A stretch of 64,000 nt of DNA from Massilia sp. W12 (GCF_037300705.1 NZ_CP147776.1:1178001-1242000), one strand, 5' to 3'; counted from the stretch's first letter, positions 17,620-26,012 are shown. Notes: generated from the sequence alone by a model not told the origin. A program made the numbers and translations.

Positions 17620-18750
17620 ATGGACTTTACTTACTCCACGGAACAGGAACAACTGCGCGAAGCCTTTGCACGCTGGCTTGAGCATGAATATGACTTCGCC
17701 GCGCGCCGCGCCATCATCCACGGCGCCGGCGTCTCGGACGCCGCCTGGCAGGGCTTGAGTGAGCTTGGTTTGCTTGCCCTGGCTGTGCCGGAAGAGGCCG
17801 GCGGCCTGGGCGGCAATCTGTTTGATCTGGGGCTGGTGATGCAAGAAGCCGGGCGCGCCTTGCTGATTGAGCCGTATTGGGCCACCATCAGCGCGGCCTG
17901 GCTGTTGCAGCAAGCCGGCGGCCAGCAAGCCGTCTTGCAGCGCATCGCCCAGGGTGAGGTGAAATGCGCCCTGGCCTGGCAAGAGCGCGCCGCGCGCCAT
18001 GATTTGCAGCACATCGCCTGCCGCGTCGATGTCAGCGACGAAGGCTTTGTGCTGGATGGCGAAAAAACCGTGGTGATTCACGGCGCGCAGGCGGATTACC
18101 TGATTGTCTCGGCGCGCAGCAATGGTGCGCCGCATGATGAAGATGGCGTCAGCCTGTTTCTCGTACCGGCCCACACCCCCGGTTTAAGCCGGCGCGAATA
18201 CCGCACCCTGGACGGCATGCGCGCCGCCGATATCCTGTTTGAACAAGTCAGCCTGCCGCCCTCCGCCTTGTTGGGACAGGCTGGCGGCGGCTGGGCGCTG
18301 TTGCAAGGCGGGGCCGATTTCGCCCGCCTCTTGCTGTGCGCAGAAGCGTTTGGCGCGATGCGCGCGCTGTTTGATGCGACCTTGGAGTATGTCAAAACCC
18401 GCCAGCAATTCGGCGCCCCGATTGGCAAATTCCAAGCCCTGCAACACCGCCTGGCGGATATGTATATGCAGCTGGAGCAGGCGCACTCGATTTATTTGCT
18501 GGCCTGTGCGCAAGCGCCGCAAGCCAGCGGCGCGGCGCGCGCGCGCCTGGTTTCCGCCGCCAAAGCGCGCATCGGCCAGGCTGCGCGCTTTATCGGCCAG
18601 CAGGCGGTGCAATTGCATGGCGGGATCGGCGTGACAGACGAATTGCAAGCCGCGCACTGGTTCAAGCGCTTGAGCATGATTGAAATCAGCCTGGGCGACA
18701 CCGATTGGCATCTGGCGCGCTTTGCCGCCAGCAGCGCGCAGGAGGCATGA
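17620..18750 (+). CDS. Acyl-CoA dehydrogenase, probable non-catalytic partner subunit
   Basis: A 376-residue acyl-CoA dehydrogenase-fold protein beginning 9 bases after its partner, with GGAGCG before the ATG. FTYSTEQEQLREAFARWL and a C-terminal region QLHGGIGVTDELQAAHWFKRL are typical. It lacks both usual catalytic Glu positions: the alternative site reads GADFARLLL, and the C-terminal YEG loop is absent. This suits an obligate partner that contributes FAD-binding surfaces to a heteromer with the upstream protein. It overlaps the next gene by one base. Confidence 0.85.
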   Translation: MDFTYSTEQEQLREAFARWLEHEYDFAARRAIIHGAGVSDAAWQGLSELGLLALAVPEEAGGLGGNLFDLGLVMQEAGRALLIEPYWATISAAWLLQQAGGQQAVLQRIAQGEVKCALAWQERAARHDLQHIACRVDVSDEGFVLDGEKTVVIHGAQADYLIVSARSNGAPHDEDGVSLFLVPAHTPGLSRREYRTLDGMRAADILFEQVSLPPSALLGQAGGGWALLQGGADFARLLLCAEAFGAMRALFDATLEYVKTRQQFGAPIGKFQALQHRLADMYMQLEQAHSIYLLACAQAPQASGAARARLVSAAKARIGQAARFIGQQAVQLHGGIGVTDELQAAHWFKRLSMIEISLGDTDWHLARFAASSAQEA

Positions 18751-19208
18751 TGACCTGGTATTTTGAAGATTTTCAGCCGGGACAGGTGATCGACGCCGGC
18801 TGGTGCGGGATGGAAGCGGATGAATTGGACGCCTTTGCGCGGCGCTATGATCCGCAAAGTTTTCACATCGATCCGGCAGCGGCGGCCAACTCGATTTACG
18901 GCGGCATCATCGCCAGCGGCTGGCATACCTGCGGCTTGATGATGCGGCAAATGGTGGATACGGTGTTAGGCGATTCCGCCAGCATGGGTTCGCCCGGCAT
19001 AGACCAGATCCGCTGGTTGGCGCCGGTGCGCGCCGGCGACCGTTTGCATGTCACTGCGCACACCCTGGATGTACGCGCTTCACAATCCAAACCTGATCGC
19101 GGCATCGTGCATTGGGAATGGCAAGCTCACAATCAAGACGGCGTATTAGTCGCCACCATCACCAGCAAAGGCATGATAGGCCGTCGCCCGACACAGGAGA
19201 AGATATGA
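18750..19208 (+). CDS. MaoC-family dehydratase 1
   Basis: A 152-residue hot-dog-fold protein. ATG at 18750 is preceded by GGAGG; an ATG at 18747 is also possible. The hydratase-2 motif appears as ARRYDPQSFHIDPAAAA, with the catalytic Asp and His, followed by YGGIIASGWHT. It would hydrate the enoyl-CoA made by the upstream dehydrogenase. It overlaps the next gene by 4 bases. Confidence 0.87.
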   Translation: MTWYFEDFQPGQVIDAGWCGMEADELDAFARRYDPQSFHIDPAAAANSIYGGIIASGWHTCGLMMRQMVDTVLGDSASMGSPGIDQIRWLAPVRAGDRLHVTAHTLDVRASQSKPDRGIVHWEWQAHNQDGVLVATITSKGMIGRRPTQEKI

Positions 19209-19693
19209 ATGCCCGCGCCCCCATGCCGGCCCGCGTGTTGAAGCGCGCTGATTTACCCGCATTGATCGGGCAAGAGTTAGCCTGCTCGGATTGGTTTTTG
19301 ATTGACCAGGCGCGCATCCAGGCATTCGCCGATGTCACCCTCGATCAGCAATGGATACATACCGACCCCGAGCGCGCCGCCGCCAGCCCGTTTGGCGGCA
19401 CGATTGCGCATGGTTTTTTGAGTTTGTCCCTGGTTCCACATTTCATGCAGGAATTAATCGCCTTTGAAGGGGTGGCCTATGGTTTGAACTATGGTTTGAA
19501 CCGGGTGCGTTTCCCCAGCCCCTTGCGCGCCGGCAGCCATGTGCGCGCGCACATCACATTAGGCGGGGTGGAGCAAATCGAAGGCGGCGCGCAATTAAGC
19601 TGGCAGGTCTTGATTGAAGCGCGCGATTTGAGCAAGCCGGTGTGCGTGGCGGAAATGCTGACGCGCGTGATGTGGCAGGCTGCTGACAGTTAA
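19205..19693 (+). CDS. MaoC-family enoyl-CoA hydratase 2 (PhaJ-like)
   Basis: A 162-residue hot-dog hydratase with start ATG overlapping the previous stop and GGAGA upstream. The motif FADVTLDQQWIHTDPERAAASPFGGTIAHGF holds the catalytic Asp and His and is closer to the R-specific enoyl-CoA hydratase (PhaJ) pattern than gene 1. Two consecutive MaoC genes often encode either paired enzymes or a heteromer. The four-gene unit points to beta-oxidation of an unusual or side-chain acyl-CoA. Confidence 0.87.
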   Translation: MNARAPMPARVLKRADLPALIGQELACSDWFLIDQARIQAFADVTLDQQWIHTDPERAAASPFGGTIAHGFLSLSLVPHFMQELIAFEGVAYGLNYGLNRVRFPSPLRAGSHVRAHITLGGVEQIEGGAQLSWQVLIEARDLSKPVCVAEMLTRVMWQAADS

Positions 19694-19716
19694 GCAGGCC
19701 AGAGTATCCGCAATGC

Positions 19717-19738
19717 CGCCACAGCTGTGTCTGTGGCG
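19717..19738 (+). terminator. Hairpin after the acyl-CoA operon, possible terminator
   Basis: CGCCACAG (19717-19724) and CTGTGGCG (19731-19738) form a perfect 8-bp stem with a 6-base loop, 24 bases after the stop. There is no T-run, so it may only slow or protect the transcript end. Confidence 0.35.
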
Positions 19739-19775
19739 CCCGCATCACCCCGTCCCGGTGCTATCATTGCGCGCC

Positions 19776-20282
19776 ATGAATACCCGTCTGATCTGTTTCC
19801 CGCCCGTGTTTGACGGCGCTTGCCGGCTCTTGATTTTGGGCAGTTTTCCCGGCCTCGCTTCGCTCAAGGCGCAGCAATATTACGCCCATCCGCGCAACCA
19901 GTTTTGGCCGATTTTGGGCCGGGTTCTGGGCGAGGAGCTGGCGGCTTTGCCGTATGCGCAGCGCCTGCCGCGCCTGTTGGCGCACGGCGTCGGGGTGTGG
20001 GATGTGTACGCGGCCTGCCAGCGCGAGGGCAGCCTGGACGCGGATATCAAACAAGGGCAGGCGAATGATTTCGCCGCGCTGCAGCGTCAGGCGCCGCACT
20101 TGCGGGCGGCGTTTTTTAATGGACGCGAGGCGGGCCGCTTTGCGCCGCAGTTGCAGGCGCTGGGCTGGCATACCGCGATCCTGCCTTCCACCTCGCCGGC
20201 GCATGCCGGCATGTCTTTTGAAAACAAATTGCAAGCCTGGCGCAGCGCATTCGCGGCTCTGCCGGACCGGGAAAACACATGA
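19776..20282 (+). CDS. Uracil-DNA-glycosylase-superfamily enzyme (hypoxanthine/mismatch-type)
   Basis: A 168-residue protein; the ATG at 19776 is chosen over an upstream in-frame ATG because it gives the family N-terminus directly before the first core strand. CRLLILGSFPGLASLKAQQYYAHPRNQFWPIL is the motif-A region of the hypoxanthine (deoxyinosine) glycosylase branch, and ILPSTSPAHAGM is the C-terminal motif equivalent to the HPS loop. It probably removes deaminated bases from DNA. Its stop overlaps the next start (ATGA). Confidence 0.85.
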   Translation: MNTRLICFPPVFDGACRLLILGSFPGLASLKAQQYYAHPRNQFWPILGRVLGEELAALPYAQRLPRLLAHGVGVWDVYAACQREGSLDADIKQGQANDFAALQRQAPHLRAAFFNGREAGRFAPQLQALGWHTAILPSTSPAHAGMSFENKLQAWRSAFAALPDRENT

Positions 20283-20806
20283 ACACAATATTCTTAATGG
20301 CGGCGGCGCTGAGCGCCGGTTTGATGAATCTGGCGCAGGCCGCGCCGGCGGAATTCCGTGGTTTTTGCGCAGCGGATGAACAAGTGGTGTTTGCCTGCAA
20401 ACTGCCCAAGCGCAAACAGGTTTCGCTATGCGCCTCGCACGACCTGGGCGCGCAAAAGGGTTATCTGCAATACCGCTTCGGCGAAGCCGGCAAGCCGCCT
20501 GAATTGACCTTTCCCGCTGCGCGCGTGCATCCGCGCGGCCAGTTTGTGCAAGGGCGGCAGCTATGGGCTGCCAACGCGATGCACTGGTATGGCTTTGATA
20601 ATGGCGGCTTTCATTATGCCGTCGGCAGCGCTGGCGGGCGTGATATGGATGTGAGCGGGGTATGGGTCATCAAAGATGGCAAAAAGCGCGCTTTTCTGGC
20701 ATGCCAGGGCGCGCCGTTTGAGGGCAACGACAGCAAGCTGGAGCAAGCCTTGCAACAAGCCGCGCTGGAGCAGGATACGGTGGCGGTGGATGATTTTCTG
20801 CCCTGA
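20279..20806 (+). CDS. Secreted protein of unknown function
   Basis: A 175-residue protein with a clear Sec signal peptide (hydrophobic residues 4-20, cleavage near AQA-AP). The mature part has cysteines in GFCAADEQVVFACKLPKRKQVSLCAS and a late LACQGAP, and a pattern LQYRFGEAGKPPEL. It matches a broadly seen but uncharacterised type of small periplasmic protein. It is translationally coupled to the DNA glycosylase gene, but a functional link is doubtful. Confidence 0.7.
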   Translation: MNTIFLMAAALSAGLMNLAQAAPAEFRGFCAADEQVVFACKLPKRKQVSLCASHDLGAQKGYLQYRFGEAGKPPELTFPAARVHPRGQFVQGRQLWAANAMHWYGFDNGGFHYAVGSAGGRDMDVSGVWVIKDGKKRAFLACQGAPFEGNDSKLEQALQQAALEQDTVAVDDFLP

Positions 20807-20815
20807 TCCGGCGCC

Positions 20816-20855
20816 AGCCAAGCCCACGGCGCGGCATGACGCCATGGGCTTGGCT
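20816..20855. terminator. Bidirectional hairpin terminator between convergent genes
   Basis: A perfect 11-bp inverted repeat, AGCCAAGCCCA and TGGGCTTGGCT, encloses an 18-base loop that can itself pair GGCG with CGCC. It lies in the 51-base gap between convergent stop codons at 20806 and 20858. There is no long T-run on either strand. Confidence 0.6.
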
Positions 20856-20857
20856 GC

Positions 20858-21988
20858 TTATGCCGCTTTGAAGCCCGGACGGCGGCAGCGGAACAGCGGA
20901 TTGGAGACGCGGCGCAGGCCGTTTTCCTCGCCCAAAAATTTGGCGCGCAGAGGGGAAAACACTTGCACTTGCGGCGCAAACAAATCAAAGCTGGCAAAAC
21001 GCATCGCCATCTGCGGGCGCGCATCTTGATAGCGGTAGATGCAGGCGGCGACTTGCTGCCAGAAGGTCAGTTCGGGCCAGCGGAAATATTCACGCATGAA
21101 AATCGACAATTGGCCGAAATTGCGCATCATCGCCGCCGCATAAAATTGCGCTAAGACCTGGCTGGCGCCGCCGTCGCCCGGTTCGGTGGCGTCGGCGCTT
21201 TGGGTCAGGCTGGGTTCGACCCCGGCGCAGGCGGAAAACTGCGCCGCCAGATGCAAACCCGATGGCAATTCTTTTAAGGAAATCCGCACCGGCAGGCCGT
21301 TTTTGTGCAGCAACACCATATTCGTGGTGTCGGCCTCGATGCCGATGCCGTGCGCATACAGCAGATGCAACATGGGTTGCAAGGTGGCTTCGAGCAGGGC
21401 GTCTATCCATTGCCGTGCGCCGTGTTGCGCAATCCATTCGCCAATCACGGCCTCGCCTTCGGCATCGACGCGCAGCAAATCGCAATATTGCAGGGCGCTT
21501 TCGCCATCCAGCAATAACACTTCCTGCAGCGCCAGGCGGCGCTTGCGGTTTAAGCTGCCGGCCATTTCGGCCTGCCATTGCTGTTCTATTTCACGCGCGC
21601 GGCGCGCCAGCGCCAGTTCGCATACCCGGCTGATCGGGCCTAATTCACGCACCAGCTCTTGCAGCGAGGCGACCGGGCGCTGACCCAGTTCGCACACGCG
21701 CATGATGTTTTCATCCGCTAACAGCACCTGGCCGAAACTGGCCGAGGTGCGTCCGTGACAGCGGTATGCAATCGCCCGCCCTTCCTTGTCGCTGGCTTTG
21801 ATTTCATAGCAGATCCGGTCATCTTGTGTGGCCAGGACCTGGAAGGGCAGCAATTGTTCTGACATCAGCTCTTGCAGCAGGCGGCGGATCGCCGCCATGC
21901 CTTGCAGGCTGAAAGATGCGGTTTGGCCACCGGCTTTGTGCTCGGGCAATAACAAGGGCCAATCTTGCCATTTGACAGCGGCGCTCAT
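20858..21988 (-). CDS. Short, eroded IucA/IucC (siderophore synthetase)-like protein
   Basis: A 376-residue protein; AAGGAG precedes the ATG. The stretch LLYAHGIGIEADTTNMVLLHKNGLPVRISLKELPSG (about residues 215-250) aligns with the HGIALEAHxQN and IVRDxxG region of NRPS-independent siderophore synthetases, and the FhuF-like C-terminal half can be followed to MREYFRWPELTFWQQ. However, the conserved His of EAH is Asp, the QN is TN, the Arg of the RD motif is lost, and about 200 N-terminal residues of the usual 580-600 are missing. It may be an inactive relative or a repurposed enzyme. No siderophore receptor, exporter or second synthetase gene is adjacent. Confidence 0.6.
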   Translation of the reverse strand: MSAAVKWQDWPLLLPEHKAGGQTASFSLQGMAAIRRLLQELMSEQLLPFQVLATQDDRICYEIKASDKEGRAIAYRCHGRTSASFGQVLLADENIMRVCELGQRPVASLQELVRELGPISRVCELALARRAREIEQQWQAEMAGSLNRKRRLALQEVLLLDGESALQYCDLLRVDAEGEAVIGEWIAQHGARQWIDALLEATLQPMLHLLYAHGIGIEADTTNMVLLHKNGLPVRISLKELPSGLHLAAQFSACAGVEPSLTQSADATEPGDGGASQVLAQFYAAAMMRNFGQLSIFMREYFRWPELTFWQQVAACIYRYQDARPQMAMRFASFDLFAPQVQVFSPLRAKFLGEENGLRRVSNPLFRCRRPGFKAA

Positions 21989-22053
21989 ACGCGCAGCTCC
22001 TTCTGGCGCTGGCCTTTGCTTGCGGGGGCGATATCTCGGTGGGCAAACTGCAT
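21985..22053 (-). CDS. Possible 22-residue leader peptide coupled to the IucA/IucC-like gene
   Basis: A short frame starting MQFAHRDIAPAS, preceded by AAAGGA at a good distance. Its TGA overlaps the downstream ATG as ATGA, which would couple the two translationally. It could be a real small protein, a leader peptide that controls the downstream gene, or chance. It is basic at the C-terminus (KGQRQKELRV). Confidence 0.3.
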   Translation of the reverse strand: MQFAHRDIAPASKGQRQKELRV

Positions 22054-22591
22054 CAATTTTTCCTTTGTCGAATTCCGGTTGTATGTGGCGCGCGTTTTTT
22101 CGGCGCTGCTTGGGCGCAAGTCAGCCTGCCAAGGGGCGCACAGCGCCTGCTGTTGGCGTGCATGCTGGCGTTACGGCGGGCATGCGTGATGGCGTCTTGC
22201 TTGGGGATGCATGCATGGACTGAATCGATTTGCATCGGCAACGGGCGTCGTCGATGGAGGGGGTAAATCTTTTCAGTGGGAATGCATGCCAGGCGTAATG
22301 GCCTGTGGATCTGTCCTTTGCCGGTTGGGCCGGCGCCGGAGAATGATTCCGTCAGCTTGCTTTATTGCGCGAGCGACTCGCTGTGGGGGCGCAATGCATT
22401 GGCTGCCGAACGTTGCCGCCGCTTGCGCGACGACTGCAGGCTGGCCGCCTGCTGGCTGAGTTGCACTGACTGTCATATAACAAGCTGGTTAGATGGCAGC
22501 GGGTAAGCTTATCAGCATTTACCTGTGCAATGACGTCATGATAAACAGGTTTTTCCGATAATTCAATAGAAAATCCCAATCAAATCAAAAA

Positions 22592-22618
22592 AAATTGATT
22601 AATTGAATTAATCAATTT
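22592..22618. promoter_or_regulatory. Perfect 27-base palindrome (13+1+13), AT-rich
   Basis: AAATTGATTAATT and AATTAATCAATTT flank a single G. It is entirely AT-rich in a GC-rich genome and lacks a following T-run, so it looks more like a protein-binding site than a terminator. The nearest downstream gene is the secreted repeat protein at 22812. Confidence 0.45.
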
Positions 22619-22754
22619 CTGAATTTCAGGTATTTTGCGTGTGAATAGCTGGTTCTCCATCAGTTCTGGCCGCCGCGCCAACACGCCATCCGCCAGCTCC
22701 CGGCAGGGCGCGGGCAGCGGCTTGTGAATGCCAATCTGGCGCCATGTTGCCGCT

Positions 22755-22784
22755 TGCCAATTTTCCGTTTGGCAGGAGTAAAAT
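22755..22784 (+). promoter_or_regulatory. Candidate promoter with overlapping inverted repeat for the 22812 gene
   Basis: TGCCAA (22755-22760) and TTGGCA (22769-22774) form an inverted repeat with an 8-base spacer, immediately before TAAAAT (22779-22784), a plausible -10 element. TGCCAA or TTGCCA could also serve as the -35. The start codon is 28 bases further on. Confidence 0.35.
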
Positions 22785-22811
22785 CAGTCTGTCGATTTTG
22801 AAAGGAGAGCA

Positions 22812-23528
22812 ATGATGTTGTCCGTCTTGAATCGTATTTCTGCAATCTGGCTGTTGCTCTGTTGCCTGGTGTGGCCGGCGCAAGCGCAACAAGCCACCTG
22901 GAGTTTGCGCAACACCAGCAATCTGACCCTGCATTTTGAAACGTTTGACTACCAGCGCGGCACTTGGAAGCAGCAGGTGATTTATCCGAATCAAACCGTG
23001 AACTACAGCTTGAGCCATGGCACAAGCGAGGGCAAGTTCCATATCAATACGCAAGACCGGGGTTTTGTTGAATACCGGGTGGAAGCCGGCCAAAGCTATA
23101 CCGTGGGCTGGGATCAGCAAAAAGGGGTGTGGGATTTGAAATTCGCGCATGCCGCGCGGCCAGATGTCAATGCGCAGGCGCGCAGCGCACAGCCGCAATA
23201 TTCTGTGTATAACGCAAGCGATAGCGCGCTGACTTTTGAAACCATGGATCTGGCGCGCGGCACTTGGCGGCAGCAGAGTTTGCAGTCTGGCGAAAGTAAA
23301 AATTTCACGATGAGTTCGGGCGATGTGCCGGGCAAGATCCGTATCTTCACCGATGGCCGTGGCCATGTCGAATACGATGTGCGCAATGGCTGGAAATATA
23401 AAGTCTTATGGAGCCAGCAAAAAGGCGTATGGGATTTTATGACGGTGCAAAAAGCCGGGCAAAGCGGGCAGTATTCAAGGCAGTCAGGACAGCAATCAGA
23501 GCAGGAATGCAGCAATTGCCGGCGTTAG
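22812..23528 (+). CDS. Secreted protein with two tandem ~85-residue repeats
   Basis: A 238-residue protein with a signal peptide (hydrophobic residues 9-22, cleavage after AQA near 26). The mature chain is two copies of one domain. Repeat 1 is about residues 30-112 and repeat 2 about 131-212. They share NxS-xxLxFETxD-xxRGTWxQQ, a G-K-hydrophobic-I-T-DRGxVEY strand pair and a closing WxQQKGVWDxx. Beta-rich and probably periplasmic or extracellular. The last 30 residues are Gln/Ser/Gly-rich and end in a CSNC pair. AGGAGA lies 5 bases upstream. Function unknown. Confidence 0.75.
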   Translation: MMLSVLNRISAIWLLLCCLVWPAQAQQATWSLRNTSNLTLHFETFDYQRGTWKQQVIYPNQTVNYSLSHGTSEGKFHINTQDRGFVEYRVEAGQSYTVGWDQQKGVWDLKFAHAARPDVNAQARSAQPQYSVYNASDSALTFETMDLARGTWRQQSLQSGESKNFTMSSGDVPGKIRIFTDGRGHVEYDVRNGWKYKVLWSQQKGVWDFMTVQKAGQSGQYSRQSGQQSEQECSNCRR

Positions 23529-23553
23529 CCTGCTGTTCAGCCGCACCGCCCCC

Positions 23554-23605
23554 CAAACGCAGGCCGGCTTGAGCCAAGCGATAAGCCGGCGTCCGGCGCC
23601 GGTGG
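23554..23605 (-). repeat. Dispersed intergenic repeat, copy B
   Basis: On the minus strand it reads CCACCGGCGCCGGACGCCGG, then CTTATCGCTTGGCTCAAGCC, then GGCCTGCG. It is clearly related to copies A and C. It lies between convergent genes, and its GCCGGCG/CGCCGGC core can form a hairpin. Confidence 0.6.
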
Positions 23606-23670
23606 CGTCTCAAAGGAGTGCGGGCAGGCCTGATCCGGCACGGTTGGCGTGTTAAGGAATCCGGCCCGCC

Positions 23671-24975
23671 TTACAAGCGGCCGCTTTCTTTGATGTCCAT
23701 ATAGTGCCGGATCAGCGCTGTGGCCAGCTGGTGCGGCGTCACATCCAGCAATTGCGAACTGTTCAAACCGAGTTTTCTGATCGCATCCATGCGCTGGTTT
23801 TGATACAGCAGGCTGGCGCAATGGCGCAGCGCCTGGTCAAAACTTTCCACCTCCTCATGGCTGGCCATGTCCAGCGCCTGTTCGCGCAGTGAGGCGCAAA
23901 TCACCAGATGGCGGCTGCTGATCAGGCGCACCGCGCTGCGCATGACTTCGTCGTCTTCGTCACGCAAATTGGTGATCAAGACCACAAAAGCGCGCTTTTT
24001 CAGGCGCTCCATCAAGTGGGTTGCGGCCAGCAGATAATCCGGGGCCACTTCCTCGGCTTGCAAGTCGTAGGTATGGGCCATTAAACGGTCGAGTCCGGCG
24101 CGTCCCTTTTGCGGGGCCAGATAGCGCAATTCGCCGCCAAATGTCATCAAGCCGACGCCATCGCCCTGGCGCTGGGCGATGAAGGCCAGGCTTAACACTG
24201 CGTGCAGGGCGTGGTCGAAATGGCTGGTGAGGCCGTCCTTGGCCAGCATGCGGCGCCCGGTGTCAAGCAGAATCATGACTTGCTGGTCGCGCTCTTCCTG
24301 ATATTCGCGGGTGATCAATTTTTGCTGCCGCGCGCTGGCTTTCCAATCAATCGCGCGTTCGCTGTCGCCGTCGCGGTATTCGCGCAATTGGCGGAAATCT
24401 GTCCCTTCGCCCCGGCGCCGCTTGCGGATATGGCCGGCGCTGTTGCTGCGCAGCTCGGTCAAGGCCAGATGGCGGCCAAACAATTGCGCGTAATCGGGGA
24501 AGACTTTGACCTCCTGCGGGGCGCCGATGCGCCAGATTTTTTGCCACAGGCCGAGCGGGCTGTACAGGCGCAATTCGGGCGCCTCAAAGCGGGCGTCGCC
24601 ACGCTGCGCCGGGCGCAGGCGATAGTTGCTCTTGATGTAATGGCCGGGCGCAATCCAGTGTTTGGACGGCTGGCCGTTGATTTCCCAGCCGCTCGGGTAG
24701 TGGTCAAATAATTCCAGGCGCAGGCTGCGCGTATCGCGATTATGCAAGACCATGAACACATCATGCCAGCGCCCCACCGCCCACACGCCGGGCGCTTCGC
24801 GCTCAATCTCCAGTTGCGGCTGGCGGCGCGCCATGATTGCGTCAAACAGTGCGCCGCCGCACAGCAGCGCCAGCAGGGCGTACCAGCCGGGCGCGGCCCA
24901 GGGCAGCCAGTACAAGGGAATGGCCAGCGCGATCAACGCGCCGCACAGGCGCAGCAGCAGAGCAGAGGGGATCAT
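23671..24975 (-). CDS. DUF58 family protein
   Basis: A 434-residue protein with two N-terminal membrane helices (residues 3-45) and a cytoplasmic DUF58 domain. The diagnostic block GEGTDFRQLREYRDGDSERAIDWKASAR is at about 197-224, followed by a von Willebrand-A-like segment DQQVMILLDTGRRML with a DxG-type metal-site relic. DUF58 proteins co-occur with MoxR ATPases, and here the two genes overlap by 4 bases. The pair probably works in maturation or regulation of membrane or envelope complexes. It is the last gene of a six-gene minus-strand operon. Confidence 0.88.
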   Translation of the reverse strand: MIPSALLLRLCGALIALAIPLYWLPWAAPGWYALLALLCGGALFDAIMARRQPQLEIEREAPGVWAVGRWHDVFMVLHNRDTRSLRLELFDHYPSGWEINGQPSKHWIAPGHYIKSNYRLRPAQRGDARFEAPELRLYSPLGLWQKIWRIGAPQEVKVFPDYAQLFGRHLALTELRSNSAGHIRKRRRGEGTDFRQLREYRDGDSERAIDWKASARQQKLITREYQEERDQQVMILLDTGRRMLAKDGLTSHFDHALHAVLSLAFIAQRQGDGVGLMTFGGELRYLAPQKGRAGLDRLMAHTYDLQAEEVAPDYLLAATHLMERLKKRAFVVLITNLRDEDDEVMRSAVRLISSRHLVICASLREQALDMASHEEVESFDQALRHCASLLYQNQRMDAIRKLGLNSSQLLDVTPHQLATALIRHYMDIKESGRL

Positions 24976-26012
24976 GTGCGCGGCGCCGGGATTTGTTCCA
25001 CCAGATTGCGCAAAATGTCATCGCTGCGCAAACCATCCAGTTCGCTGTCCGGAGTCAGCGCGACACGGTGGCGCAAGACCGGCAGGCTGGCTTGCTTGAC
25101 ATCGTCCGGCGTGACATATTCGCGCCCTTGCATCAAGGCCAGCGCGCGCGCAATGCGCACCAGGGCGATTGCGCCGCGCGGCCCGGCCCCGACCGCCAGG
25201 CCGGGGAAGTCGCGGGTGGCGCGCACCAGTCGCACCGCATATTGCAAAATCGCATCGTCCACCCGGATCTGGGCGCACACCTGTTGCAGCGCGCATACCC
25301 CCGCGCTGTTGATTAATGTCTGCACCTGGGACACGTCCAAGCCTTCGCCGCTTTTGCCCTGGGTGATTAAGCGCAGCATGGCGGCTTCTTCCGCCTCGCT
25401 TGGATATTCAACTTGCACCTTGATCAGAAAGCGGTCGAGCTGCGCTTCCGGCAAGGGGTAAGTGCCTTCGTTTTCGAGCGGGTTTTGGGTGGCGATCACC
25501 ATAAACGGCGCTTGCAGCGGGTAGGATTTACCTTCAATCGTGACTTGCCGCTCCTGCATCACTTCCAGCAGCGCGGATTGGGTCTTGGCCGGGGCGCGGT
25601 TGATTTCGTCGGCCAGCAGCAGATTGGTGAACACCGGGCCTTGGCGCACCGAAAAAGTCTGTTCTTTCATATTGAATACGGTGTGGCCCATGACGTCCGC
25701 CGGCATCAGGTCGGGGGTGAATTGGATGCGCGAAAATTCGCCGTCAAAGGTTTTCGCCAGCGCCTTGCCGAGCAAGGTCTTGCCCAGCCCCGGCACGCCT
25801 TCAAACAGCACATGGCCGCCCGCCAGACAGCAGGCCAACAGTTGCCGCACCACGGTTTCCTGACCGATCACGGCGCGCTGGATTTCCTGTTGCAAACGGC
25901 GCACCGCTTCAACCGCTTTGGGCAACATCGGGATGCCGCTTGTTTGTCCCTCTGCCGGGGCCATGCCGGGCAGTTCATTGTGGTTGAAGTTGTCTTTGAT
26001 ATTGTCATTCAT
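24972..26012 (-). CDS. MoxR-family AAA+ ATPase
   Basis: A 346-residue ATPase with Walker A GVPGLGKT (about residue 79), Walker B LLADEINR (about 142), sensor 1 VIATQNPLENEGTYPLPEAQLDRF and sensor 2 near AVGAGPRGAIALVR. This is the complete MoxR layout. MoxR proteins act as chaperone-like ATPases together with VWA or DUF58 partners. It overlaps the DUF58 gene (ATGA) and the upstream DUF4350 gene. Confidence 0.93.
   Translation of the reverse strand: MNDNIKDNFNHNELPGMAPAEGQTSGIPMLPKAVEAVRRLQQEIQRAVIGQETVVRQLLACCLAGGHVLFEGVPGLGKTLLGKALAKTFDGEFSRIQFTPDLMPADVMGHTVFNMKEQTFSVRQGPVFTNLLLADEINRAPAKTQSALLEVMQERQVTIEGKSYPLQAPFMVIATQNPLENEGTYPLPEAQLDRFLIKVQVEYPSEAEEAAMLRLITQGKSGEGLDVSQVQTLINSAGVCALQQVCAQIRVDDAILQYAVRLVRATRDFPGLAVGAGPRGAIALVRIARALALMQGREYVTPDDVKQASLPVLRHRVALTPDSELDGLRSDDILRNLVEQIPAPRT

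Larger units (their letters stand above)
22054..22811. other. Gene-poor stretch of about 760 bases
   Basis: No open frame with a credible start and composition was found on either strand. The right half (22,500-22,620) is strikingly AT-rich compared with the surroundings and ends in a perfect palindrome (22592-22618). The left part has several GCATGC-type alternations. It may be a decayed gene or a regulatory or acquired junction region. Confidence 0.5.
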
